Source: Cantharellus purpuraceus (taxonomy: Eukaryota > Basidiomycota > Agaricomycetes > Cantharellales > Hydnaceae). From it: 64,000 nt of DNA. Positions 43,108 through 54,692 of this stretch are shown in pieces. The translations under genes were made by a program, and so were the position numbers. The notes under the pieces are model-generated. The model was not told the origin of the DNA. It ran no database searches and saw only the letters and a list, made by a program, of their open reading frames with translations. Location: assembly GCA_025174535.1 (NCBI GenBank), contig JALBUN010000015.1:122501-186500 (forward strand), in the 5' to 3' direction. Position 1 is the first letter of the stretch, and each line of letters begins with the position of its first letter.

Positions 43108-45279
43108 CTAAAACGTACCAGCGATGCTGACCGGCTCCATCCGCACCATGTACGGCTTCCACTCTGTCCAGTTGCGGATATACGCCGTGAGCTCCTCCGC
43201 CCGCTTGGAAGCCTCGCGCTTGTAGTCCTCCATCAGCCGGCCGCGGGTCTTTCCCGAGACGTTGGTGTGGCCCATGCCGGCAGAGGGATTGCTGGGTGCT
43301 GCCGTGGACGCCATGGACATGGGCGTCGTCGCGCGGCCAGGGCTGGCGGGGAAGGAAGACATGGACGCCGTGGGCGAGGACCGGGCGCGCGAGCGGGAAG
43401 AAGGCGCGGTAGAAGGGCCCGCCAGGGTGGCAAACGCGACGGCGGCGTTTTCGCGCACGAGGGTGCTCACGAGCGGGGGACGGTGCGAGAGAATGTTGCG
43501 GATCGTGTCCATGGCCCAGAAGCGGATGCAGAACCACCGCTCGGGGATGCTGCGTCTGGAAGGAGGGGTGCGTGAGTGCGCGAGAGCGTGTGTGTGCGCG
43601 CGGGGCGGCGTACCTGAAGACGCCCAGCAGGGAGCGCACGATGGTCTCCTCGACGGCGGTGGCGACCCAGTCGTGCTCGGACAAGAAGGCGAGGGCGCGG
43701 AGGGTGAGCGCCAGGTCTTCCCAGAGGACCTCCTGCAAGGGGATGGACGGGGAGAGCATGGTGTCGAGGGAGGTGATGAGGCTCTGGAGGCCGGTGGGCC
43801 CCAGGACGGCCTCTTTGAACCACGCGTTTTGGGAGGCACAGAGGGCAAAGAGGGCGACTTCCCAGGGGCGGGAGGTGTCGACCGCGTCGTCGCCTTGCCT
43901 GCGGCCGTGATCAGTCACATTGGGCGCAGAGGGGACACGGGCACTCACTGCCTCCTTCTGACGGCCAACTCGCGGATGGCGACCTGCTCGCCCTCGGTGA
44001 GGGTGCGCAGGCCGACGACCATCTCGACGATGCGCAAGAGGTCGACACCGAGCCAGCTGTGCTGGGCGCCGCAGCGGGCATAGGCGAGCTCGCGTGCGAC
44101 GATGCGGATGGTGACGGCGGCCATGTCGGGGTCGAGGATGGTGAGGGGGTGGCGGGTGAGGGCGGTGATGAGGTCGTGCGCCAGGTCGGCGGCCAGGGGG
44201 TCGGAATGGGAGATGCGTGTCAAGAGGCTGTGTGGGCGGGTGTCAGAGCGTGGAGCGCATGCGGGAGGGGGCCGCTTACAGGGGGATGAGACAGATCTGG
44301 ACCTGGATGAGGAGGAGGGAGGTCTCGAGGGTCTGGGGGAGGTCGGGAAAGGCGTGGAGCCACTGCTGCACCTCGCGGCCGATGGAGTAGGCGAGCTTGT
44401 TGACGCGGGGCGGGTAGCACTGTCTGGCCATCTCGAGGGCGTCGCCGAGCATCTCGGAGACCTTGTCGCGCTCCTCGGCGCCGATGCGCTGCGGGGTGCG
44501 CTTCTGCCACTTCTTGACGCGGGCGACGTGCGCGTTGGCGCGCTTCATGATGACGGCGCTCTGGAGGGTGCCCATGCTCTTCTCGCCCAGCCACTTGAAC
44601 GGCCCCGAGCCGGCGCGGGGGAGGGCGGTGCCGGAGCCGTTGGGGTTGTCGCCGGAGCCGGCGATGGAGGGGAGGAAGGAGCTGTACGGGGACCAGGCGG
44701 AGCGCTCGGTGGGCACGGCGGTGTTGGTGGAGGCGGCGCTGGTGGAGGCGGCGCTCATGTGCGAGGAGGCAGAGGGCGGGGGCGGCGCCAGGTCGGGCGC
44801 GCTGCGGGCGGTGCAGAGGGCGGGATAGCGGCGGGCGGGGGCGAGTGCGACGGCGCGGGGCGTGGGCGCGCGGCTGTTCGGGGCGAGGAAGGAGCGCAGC
44901 ACCTCGTGGGGCGGCTGGGAGGTGGTGGCGTCTCCGCTGCACTGGGGGCGGGTGAGCAGGCGACCGGGCGAGAGGGCGGTGCTTACGAGTGCGGTGACCC
45001 AGGAGGTGATGTGCTCGTCGGAGAGCGGAAAGTGGCCGCCGTCCTCGGTGGGGACACAGATGTTGTGGCCTGGCTGGGGACAGGCCCACTTTTGGCCGAG
45101 GACGGTGGCAAAGTGGACCATCTGTCGCTCTGCAAACTGGGACATGCGCGCTGAGGAGGGTAGATGTAGGAAAGAAGAGTACATACGCTATCGGCCATCT
45201 GGTGCATGATAGACTTGTCCATATCCTCGACGGGGTCAACGTGCGTATCAGTGGAGCTGGTCTCGGACATGGGCGACAT
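43108..45279 (-). CDS. Three-copy family, copy 1: helical protein of unknown function
   Basis: Six exons (45279-45187, 45136-44987, 44941-44280, 44227-43949, 43898-43614, 43555-43108) join in frame to 638 aa. Blocks shared with copies 2 and 3: WACPQPGHNICVPTEDGGHF; KWLGEKSMGTLQ; DKVSEMLGDALEMAR; LLTRISHSDPLAADLAHDLI; IVARELAYARCGAQHSWLGV; RPWEVALFALCASQNAWFKE; ALTLRALAFLSEHDWVA; and RSIPERWFCIRFWAMDTIRN. The repeated amphipathic helices in the second half recall ARM-like superhelices, but no known domain was recognised. It lacks the intron that splits the equivalent of exon 3 in the other copies, and its C-terminus is shorter, without the GWLSSWEAEGW ending. It is GC-richer than its paralogues and faces away from them. 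Confidence 0.82.
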
Positions 45280-46901
45280 GTTCAAGAGTGAATCCACAGC
45301 TCTCCCACCCTCAAACCACCCACCTTTCATTGGGTTCCCACGCTCACCCGCACCGCACGTTCGCCCCCTGCCGCAGATCCGCCCTGCAGATCCGCCCCAT
45401 TCCCACACCTCCTTCCCATATCCCCGTCCCCGTCACAAGTCCGCACCTTATTTATATCCATGCACGTTCGCAATGGAGTCCACTCACGCTTTCGCCCTCC
45501 CGATCAGTCTCGCGTCGACGAAGCAGCCTAGTCCTTTGCACAGCAAATGGTCCGAGGAGGCACCACAAAGTAGCGTTATAATCACCATCTGGTGGTGCGG
45601 AAACTGGCGAGTCGAGGCGGTTCCATACACGTGGCACTGCATCTGTCTTGAATGGTATCAGGCGGTTTCATACAGGCAGCTCTCCGCGGCACTGCATCCC
45701 TGTGGCTCACCAACGTCTTTCCCCTACCAGAGGCTATCATACACCCCATTGCACTCAACGCGGAACCTGGTATCATGGCACCTAGCATTTTGCATAGCAA
45801 CGTGACACTTGCAAATGGCCCTACAGCCAGCTCTCCCTAGCAGTGCATCCCTGCAGCTCAGACGTTTTCACCCTCCAGGCCAGCCTCGTGTCTATCCAAT
45901 GCTGTACATGCGTACGCCTATGGAGTGGTTGATCCACAAACTTGTATATCCTTGTTCGGACCCAGACAAGCCAGCATCATGGCTGATGTACATGAAACGG
46001 TGTCGTTTGCAACTTTTTATGATATATGAGCGGGTCGTTTGAGATTTCATGATATACCCAAAGGACGTGATATATGAGGGTCCGATCCGTGCTAACAACC
46101 GCACGCCGCAGTTCGTCGAAGCGCATGTGTCTGTCTAAGCGCCTCTTGCTCTCCTGGGACCCGGATCCAAATATATCGGCACAGTGTACATCCCCGGGGC
46201 TTCAAGCTCCGCCGAAGGGCACGTGCCGTCCGCATCCCCGGTCCGTCATTCCAGGTTCATCTACGCTCAAGGTAAGGACGACCACGGCGACACAGACTGA
46301 CCGAGTGGAAACCTATCGCTGATAGGAATGGATCAGACCCCCCCCATGGCACGATATGATGCACCCATTCGAATAAGTCTTGTAGTGATCGCATCTAGAG
46401 CCAGGTGCGCGTAGCGCCAGGAACACTGCTGTAAATCACAATGGCTTCCTCTTAGGCTCAAACGTAAATAGCGTAGACTCGGTACATCTCAGCAGCGTTG
46501 ATAGATTGAGCCGAGAACAGAAATAGATCCCGGGATCTGGAAATGTGGGCAGGCACATAATTGAAAAAGGTTACATATGAGGCTGGCGGGGTCTCGTGCT
46601 TCAGGCTCCGCCACTCCGTGCAAAGCGCATTAGCAACACAACATTGAAACCAATTGGAAAGTACTATACAGTGAGTGAAATAGCTACCTGTGCTTGCTCG
46701 GACCCGCTGGCTCTTTAGCAGACCTTGCCAAGTGTTTTTGATGGCAGTGATGGGGCGGTAGCGAATAGGAACACGCACGTTCATCAGCGACACACGCCCC
46801 CAATGCACCACAGTTTCACACACAGCCGTCGCCTGTCATTTTAGAAGTCAACACACTTTCGCCACTTTCTCCTCAAGCAGCCATTCGTTAACGGAACAAC
46901 G
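45280..46901. other. Intergenic between copies 1 and 2, with short degenerate repeats
   Basis: This is the shared upstream region of the divergent copies 1 and 2. GGCACTGCATC occurs at about 45634 and 45688, and GCAGTGCATCCCTGCAGCTC at about 45840, in similar local contexts, which suggests an old repeat unit. A minus-strand frame at 46458-46823 (121 codons) has no recognisable domain. Confidence 0.4.
45449..45456 (-). promoter_or_regulatory. TATA box of copy 1
   Basis: The minus strand reads TATAAATA about 170 nt upstream of the first ATG of copy 1 (45279). A start site about 30 nt downstream would leave a leader of roughly 140 nt. The assignment is by consensus and position only. Confidence 0.45.
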
Positions 46902-49542
46902 ATGGCTGCTGCCAGCGTAGAGGTCGATGCAGAAGACGACGACTTTGGCGACACAGTGAGTTTCCCATATACGGCGGTATGACTCGGACCGGTGCTGACC
47001 CATTATACGAGTTCAATGACAGACGAAGGGCCCACTTTGAGAATCTTATTCATGAAAAATGGGAATGCTCACGCGAAGGCCACACCGTCTGTGTCCCTAC
47101 AGATGATGGCCAGCATTTCAGGCTTGCAAACCACAACATTCAACACTGGGTCCACGCACTGGTCAGCACCCGCACGTCCCCCTTGTCCAAGACCCTCTGA
47201 CCCTTTTGCATCTAGTGCAAAGGAACAGCAACGACTGCGAATCCTCCCCACTATGTCTTTGAAGATGTGGCGGGCGGTGCGGTTTGGAACCGCGACAACG
47301 GCACACACACCGTCCGCGCCGTCTCCATCGCCCCCTCCCGCGGGAAGCCCGGTCCACATCACCGTCCCGTCGGCAGCAGCGCCCGCTCCATCGACAGCAC
47401 CTTTGACGGACGAACCGGCAGCCGTCTCTTCAACCTAGGCAGCTCGACGTCTACAGGCTCCACGTCGGTCACGTCGGGCGTCCCTGGCCCGGGCTACTTT
47501 GGCGGCAAAGTGATCAAGTGGCTTGGAGAAAAAGGGCTCAACGGGGTCCAGTTCACCATGATCCGCAACCGTGCCAAAAGCCATATATCCTGCCTGGAGA
47601 AGTGGGAAAAGCATCAGCTTGTCTTGGGGGTTGCTGAGCGTAGCAAAGTGTTTGAAATGCTTGGGGATGCTCTCGAAATGTCGCGGTACGTGAACAGGCA
47701 GCATCTACGGCTGCGCATGTCTCTGATATCCTAGTGCACCTTTATAGGACGTGTTACTCCACGACTGTAAACAACTATGGGTATACCATCGGGCGTGCGG
47801 TTCACCATTGGCTTCACGCCTACCATGGTGTCCCCGAGCAGCCCGACCTGGTGTTCTGGCTTATTCAAGTCCAGGTCAGTCTCATCCCCATGTAAGTCTG
47901 CCTCATGTCCGTCCTGCCTAGACCCTCACACGGACCTTATCCGATCCTTTGCGCTCCCTCACCGTCTCTTCCCAGCCTTCTGACCCGCATCTCCCGTGTC
48001 GATCCGCTCGCTAGCGACCTCGCCTATCGGACACTCGCCTCGCTTACGCGGGTCCCCCTTGCCGTCCAAGGCGTAGAAGCCTCCGCCACCGTCATCTGGC
48101 TCATTGCCCGCGAGCTCGCCTATGCAAAGTGCACATTCCAGCACTCATGGCTCGGCATCTGGCTGTTGCGTATTGTCGAGATGAGCTTGCGCGTGAGGAA
48201 CTTGTCGCCCACCGAAATCAGGGCTATCAAGGAGTTGGCTGTAAGAAGAGAGGAGTGGGTACCGCCTTCCATACGACATTGTCACTTACGATGTCCATCT
48301 TCCTTGTGCTTCATGTGCTAACACCCGTGCTTGTCTCATCAGACAAACCGTGGATTACAATGCGAAACAGGAAGACGTTTGGCGTCCTTGGGAAGTTGCC
48401 CTCTTCGCGCAGTGTGCGTCACAAGACGCATGGTTCAAAGGTGCAGTCGTAGGCGCACACGGACTCCCCAGCCTCGTCGCTGCGTTAGACTCCATGCTCT
48501 CGGCACACTTGCTAGTTCGCGAAATCCATTGGGAGAACGTGGCGATTACGTTACGTGCTCTGGCATTTTTATCCGAGCAAGAGTGGGTTGCGGATGCTGT
48601 AGACCCTTCGATTATTAGATCATTGTTACAGGTGTTCAGGTGCGTCGGATTTCCCCACCATTTCCCCGTGTCTCTTCCGTTCCGCACCTGCACACGAACG
48701 TTGACACTCCCGCTGGCAGACGGAGCATTCCCGAGCGCTGGTTCTGCATCCGATTTTGGGCCGCCGATACCATGCGCAACATGGTCGCTTTTCGTCCCCG
48801 GCTCGCACGAGTTCTTCTCCAGGAAGACGCGATCTCTGCGTTTGAGGCGCTTACGAATCCCCAGCTCGACGCCGAACTCTCCGCCGACCCGACTCAACTG
48901 GAATATCGGCGGCATCAGATTCATCCTGTTCCTCCTGTTCCTCCGACGCCTCCGACGCCTCCCCTTCCCCCCACGCCCCGTGGTAGCACCTTGTCGCCTA
49001 CGGTAACGCCGGACCACAGCCCCAATCTTCGCTCGTCGCCGTTACCCATGGATGAGTTGCGCGCTGCGCTGTCGTCCTCGCCAGCACCCGCATCACCGAG
49101 CACACCTCCACCAGGCTGGGGCGATCGTCATTTTTCATTCAAGCTCACTGGCCGCCCTGCATTCAAACGTCCTCCCAGCTCCGGGGGCAGACACGAACGC
49201 CATGCCTCTGCAACTGTGGGCAGTGACATCACCCAGCCTCAGCCTACCCCCTCGAGGAATAATAGCGCCAGCACGTCTGCCACCCTGCACGTACCACACA
49301 ATTCGCGCCGGCCGCCGTCGCTCATCCCTACGCCGGCGCAGGAACGACTGTTGGAGGATTACAAGGCGGAGGCGATGAAGCGAGCGATGGAGTTGTCGGT
49401 GTATGTGAGCAAGTGGACCGAGTATACGCCGGAATCGCTCCCCACTTTGGAGTCCCCCCCGCGCTTGGAGGTTTTAGGTGCAGGTGTTGGATGGTTGTCG
49501 AGCTGGGAGGCGGAGGGGTGGACGCGTGAGAGGGTGCAGTAG
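46902..49542 (+). CDS. Three-copy family, copy 2: helical protein of unknown function
   Basis: Seven exons (46902-46955, 47012-47161, 47216-47685, 47748-47891, 47976-48254, 48343-48639, 48720-49542) with GT-AG introns join in frame to 738 aa. It starts MAAASVEVDAEDDDFGDT. Shared blocks run in the same order as in copy 1: EGHTVCVPTDDGQHF, VIKWLGEKGLNGVQFT, FEMLGDALEMSR, YTIGRAVHHWLHAYHG, LLTRISRVDPLASDLAYR, ELAYAKCTFQHSWLGIWLL, RPWEVALFAQCASQDAWFKG and RSIPERWFCIRFWAADTMRN. A Pro/Ser/Thr-rich linker of about 150 residues follows, then QERLLEDYKAEAMKRAME and VGWLSSWEAEGW. No signal peptide or membrane segment was seen. Function unknown. It is the most complete of the three copies and the best reference for the family. 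Confidence 0.88.
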
Positions 49543-50703
49543 ATTGTGTTACTATGCTTTTTTTTAATGTTTTCCCGATGTTTGCATATCATATTTAATG
49601 TTCGACGGGCTGGGCCGGGGTATAATACGGAGTCATGGCAAACCCGATCCGGTAGAAATTCGGGTATTTTGGATGGATGCTATGTGCTGGGTATGTAGAG
49701 TCTGGAAAGGAAGACGAGTTGAGGTGCATGTGCGGGTGCTGGGCGTGAAGGAAACCAAACTCTTCGAGAGACTCTCAATGTTTGAACTATGTATGACACG
49801 TCTTCATCGCGGCCCTGCCCTTGACGTGTGCCCAGTAGAAATCTTTTTTAACATGGCTATGCTATCACGCCATAGATACATGTAGCGTAGTGTATTCACG
49901 TCAACAGAGCGCTGAGTTCATGTTTCAGGTATGTATATTCGGGGAACCAGTACGGGGCTGGCGTTGCCACCACGTGCGTTCGGGCTGACAATGCATAGCA
50001 AGCTGCTTATGGTTTCATCCGAACATCAACGTTCACGGGCGTGTCACGACCTGTCACAGTGATTGACCTGCAAGTTATCGATATCGCCTGGGAGGCAGTG
50101 CTGCCTATTTCGAATGTTGCAACTTGTTGTAGGACAGATGACTGCTACAGATACTATAGCAGTACTTAGTCTCTTCGGAGTATGTCGGCATCTCATGCGA
50201 GACCTGACTGACCACAGCAAGTCGTATATGGAGCAGTGCCCTTCATCTGTGAGCTTCTTCTTCAGGCAGTGCCCATCTGGCGTTCTGCGAGACCTGACAT
50301 CTTTGCTTGCTGGTTTCAACCACTTTCTCAGATCCCATTTTCCAGAAATTCTCTGCTGGCACTGCATGGCTTGCGAAGGAAACAGCATCCTTTCGGGAAG
50401 CTCGCTAGAATAACAAAGATCGCCCAAGTAACTGCACATCGCACGAGTCATCCTTCGGAAGCAATTGCCCGTATGTCTCTCACCATCCGCAATGGGACTT
50501 TAGGTTTCAGGTCAATGGCGCTACGATGCGTCTCGTGACATCGTCTTTCTGATGTCTTGTCAGGAGATAGGCGAAAATACCAGGAGCATGCGCCGGCCGA
50601 CCACAGTGGACACTCTCTATGTTCCTATATAATTCAACCACCAGATATCGTCTTGTTGTTCCAGTACCCTCCTGTGCCAGTACCCTCCTATGCTTCCGCC
50701 CCC
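49543..50703. other. Intergenic between copies 2 and 3
   Basis: Overlapping frames of 95-135 codons on both strands at 49598-49885 and 50044-50538 lack recognisable domains. A TATATAA motif near 50628 lies about 75 nt before the proposed start of copy 3 and could serve as its promoter. Confidence 0.4.
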
Positions 50704-53423
50704 ATGCTTTCCCCCCCTCATGCCTCCCTTTCCCGAGCGGTGACCAACACGGCAATCACACCCGCTCATAACCACGAAAGCAATAAAAAGAAAGCCGAAG
50801 ACAAAAGCACAGTGAGCCTTTATCCATATGGCAATCTCACTCTGCCTGACATATTACACGAGTTCGATGAAAGACAAAGGGCCCACTTTGAGGGCCTCCT
50901 CAGGGAAAAATGGACGTGTCAACTCTCCCGGGAAGGCCATACCGTCTGCGTTCCCACCGAGAATGGCCATACCGCCTGCGTTCCCACCGAGACTGGCCAT
51001 ACCGTCTGCGTTCCCACCGAGGATGGCCAGCACTTTACTCTTTCAGAACATTACATCCAACAGTGGGTCGACGCACTAGTTAGCACTCACATCAGCATAG
51101 CTTCTGGTACCTAATCATTGTTGTATTTAGTGCAACGGCAAAGCCACAACTGCGAGTCCCCCAAAGGCCGTGTTCAAGGGGTTTATAGGGGGCAACTTCA
51201 ATCGCAAAACTGGAGAACCCTCAGTCCGCGCTGTCTCAGTGGCACCTTCCCGCAGAAAACACCTTCCGCACCATCTTCCCCTCAATCATCGCGCGGGCTC
51301 CATTGACAGCGCTTCCGACAGCGCTTCCACATCCGTCTTCTCAGGTGGCCCTGGCCCAGGGTACATCGGCGCAATGGCCATTGAGTGGCTTGGGGAGAAG
51401 GGTCTCATGACGGTCCGGGGAACCATGCTCCTTGGGCGTACTAAACGCTACACATCCCGCCTGAAAAGATGGGCTAGAGTACGGATTGAACTAGGCGATG
51501 CAGTGCGCAACAAAGTGCTCGAAATGCTTCAGGATGCTCTGAATATGTGCTGGCAAGTGGATGCGTAGCCTGCATTGTTGCAAGTTCCTGATATGCTAGC
51601 GCGCATTTATAGGACATGTTGCTCTGTAAGTGTTAATAACCGTGGGTTTGCCATTGGGCGTGCCATTCACTATTGGCTTTACTCCTGTCGTGATGTCCCC
51701 CAAGACCACGAGACATTGCGCTGGCTTATCCAAGTCCAGGTCAGTCTCGTCCCAATGTAAGCGTGTTTCCCAGCCTTTTTGCCCAAATACTTTTTTAATG
51801 TTGGGTACTCCTTCCTTAACTCTTGATCAAATGTTCCGTCACTTTTCCAGCCTTCTGACCCGCGTCTCTCGCGTGGATTCGCTCGCCGGTGACCTTGCCT
51901 ATCGGACACTCGTTGCAGTCAAGGGGGTATCCCTCGATGAGCAATGCAAAAGGCCCCTTGATGAGGAAGGCAACGACACGTGGGCCACCGTCATCACGCT
52001 CATTGCCCACGAGCTCGCCTACGCAAAGTGCACATTCCAGCATGCATAGCTCGGTATTGTGTTGGTGCGTATCGTGGAGATGAGGTTGCGCGTGAGGAGC
52101 CTATGGCTGCGAGAGGCCGAAATCAAGTCTATCAAAGAGTTGGCTGTAAGAAGAGAGAAGTGAGTGCCGTTTCCATTCGACATCGCCACCTAAGGTGTCT
52201 ATCTTCATTTGTGCTTCACACGTACTAAAGTCGGTGTCCATCTCATCAGACAACATGCGAAACAGGAAGTCATTTGGCGTCCTTGGGAAGTTGCCCTCTT
52301 CGCCGTATGTGTGCCACAGGACGCATGTTTCAAGGATTTAGTCTTAGCTCCGCACGGACTTCGCAACCTCGTTTCTGCACTGGATTCCATGCTCTCTGAA
52401 GATAAATTGGTTGACCAAATCCATTGGGAGAATGTAGCGATCACGTTGCGTGCTCTGGCATTTCTGTCTGAGACAAAATGGGTTGCGGAGTCTGTAGACT
52501 CTAAGATTGTCAAGTCACTGTTGCAAGTATTCCGGTATGTCAGATCTGCCTAATATGTTCCCATGTCACCTTCTCCATTTCATGTGTCCAATAACTTCGC
52601 CTCTGGCAGACGGAGCATTCCAGAACGCTGGTTCTGTATCCGATTCTGGGCTGCTGACACCATATGCAACATGGTTGCTCACCGTGGCGAACTCGCAAGA
52701 GGTCTTGACCAAAAGGCGGTCTCTGCTTTTTCTACGCTTTCAAACCCCCAGCTTGACCTCAAACTCTCCACTTACACATTGGAACCGGGGTATCTACGAG
52801 AAAATCGCCTTCAAGTTCCACCTGTCCTCTCAACGCCCCCGACTCCCACACTCTCGGCGACAACTCACAGTGACATCTCATCATCTACATCGGATTCCCC
52901 ACCGCACACACCCAACCTTCCTTTATTACCGATATCCACCGATAAGCCACAATATTCCTGCCCCTCGTCCCCTGTTAGTGTCCCCCCATCACCTACCACA
53001 CTTCCACCAGGACAAGGCGACAGTCACTCCCCAATTTGGTCCCTGTCCAGTCTCCCATTCATACGTTTCCCTGCCTCTGGGATCAGACACGATCGGCGTT
53101 CCTCTACTGGTTCCAGCGATGTCACCTCCCCCCAGCAGCCACGTGTTGTCTTCAGAGACAACGACTTTTCTCAGTCCCTACCCACACTGCCGAATCCACG
53201 GCCCTCGCCATCTCTCGTCCCGACGCCGACGCAAGAGCGACTTTTAAAGGATTACAAGGATGTGGCGGCGAAGCGAGCAATGAAGCTGTTGGAGTACGTG
53301 AGTAAATGCAATGAGTATACACCGGATGCGCTACCAACTTTGGAAGCTTCGGGGGCCGGAGTTGGATGGCTTTCCAGCTGGGAGGCAGAGGGGTGGATAA
53401 TTAAAGATAGAGTAGAGTCTTGA
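50704..53423 (+). pseudogene. Three-copy family, copy 3, with premature stop
   Basis: Seven exons matching copy 2 (50704-50811, 50863-51078, 51131-51552, 51613-51756, 51851-52159, 52250-52534, 52610-53423) join in frame to 766 codons. The tandem arrangement and shared intron positions show it arose by duplication. One internal TAG at 52047-52049 replaces the tryptophan codon of the conserved HSWLGI block. Exon 2 contains a three-fold 30-bp repeat. Exon 3 ends at a GC donor (GCAAGT), unlike the GT of copy 2. Exon 5 has about 10 extra codons near DEQCKRPLDEEG. All other frames are open and the C-terminal blocks (RSIPERWFCIRFWAADTICN, VGWLSSWEAEGW) are well kept, so inactivation is recent, or the stop is read through or is an error. 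Function unknown. Confidence 0.85.
50935..51024 (+). repeat. Three-fold 30-bp repeat in copy 3 coding sequence
   Basis: The unit GGCCATACCGTCTGCGTTCC continues CACCGAGAAT and occurs three times (50935, 50965, 50995) with few differences, encoding GHTVCVPTEN, GHTACVPTET and GHTVCVPTED. Copies 1 and 2 have this decapeptide once. Confidence 0.95.
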
Positions 53424-54692
53424 ACTCCTGTGGTTTGCCACCCCATCGATTGTTAGATACATAGCATTCGTAGCAGTACAGATTTGGTCTGTACTTGTTT
53501 ATAAAATGGTCAAAGCAGTTATTCGGAAAGACAAGTCAATCTTCATCACCAGCAGTGGACGACACACTGGTTCGGTGCACTTTAAAATCGGTAAGGAAAA
53601 CATGCGAACATGTGTTGGGGAGCAAGTCCTTGTGTGTCTACTTGGGGGGACTTGACCATGGTGTCCTTCGAGTCTTACCGTATGCACACAAGTTCCGCCA
53701 ATGGCATCATCATCGCAAGTGGAGGTCCCGGCTGGATTCACACAATGCGAACAGTACCACGCTGCGGTCCGGGTTAGTATGTGGGTGCCACTGATGCTTT
53801 CATGAAAAGACCACTCCCATATCATGGCCCAGATGCAGACTGTTGTTTTAGTTTGAACAGTGGGGTATTCATCATCATATATGGAGCTGGCTGTGTTCAT
53901 TAGTATGTCAATGAGCTTGAAACTTGCCATTACTCTACCTCCACTGACCATGGCTGATCTCTGGCCCTGGACTTTAATAATTATTAATAACAAATACTCT
54001 CTAGTAATCATCAACCGAAAAGTATCTGAATAAGGTTGCCGGCTGGCTGCAGTGACATGCGATGATAGACTTCTCGAGGTTTATTTCAGAAAGGGACATC
54101 ACTAGGCATCACCGTTGATCTAACATTGCGATCTGAATTCAGGTTGATTTGATACCAATCGGTACTCCCACATCGGTCGTAAGTACTTCGCCAGCAAAGG
54201 GGCGATACTTACTTTTTGGTTCGATAAACTTGCAAAGATACGTAGTATCGGGCCATACTTGAGCAGGAATCATCACTGGCTGTAATGTAGACTCTGCTGC
54301 CATACCACATAACGCCTTGTCCCTGTTGATGGTAAAACTTGACGTTGTTGACCCAGTGAAGGCGCCCTCCAAGGCTCCCGTATATAAGAAACGCTTGTGA
54401 CTCTCCGCCCATTACATACGCTTCATCTTCTGGTCTGCTCGATACGACTCACTCTTCATCGTTCCATTTCTGAATTGCCGCCTGCTCTGTCCGAGATGAC
54501 AATTCAAGGTGTGCGAGGTCAGCATGTGGTCGCTCATAGTGTCAAGGCACATTGCCAGTTCCCGACATGAACTGTTTCTGTAGGTACCACTTTCAGTATA
54601 CACCTGTGATTATAGTAGGTTGCCAGTGCATTCAGGTATATATGTGTACATCATGCTGCGTTCCTGCACTGACTCCCCAAGGTTACAGAAAT
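53424..54692. other. Intergenic, one possible small minus-strand gene
   Basis: A minus-strand frame at 54209-54412 (MGGESQAFLIYGSLGGRLHW...) ends at a good GTAAGT donor. It could be the first exon of a small unrecognised gene, but no second exon was identified. Other frames at 53495-54014 on both strands lack recognisable content. Confidence 0.3.

Noticed and set aside
43262..45154. Long plus-strand reading frames (up to 350 codons) opposite copy 1
   Set aside because: They are Gly/Arg/Ala-rich antisense shadows of GC-rich exons; copy 1 on the minus strand has conserved blocks and clean introns.
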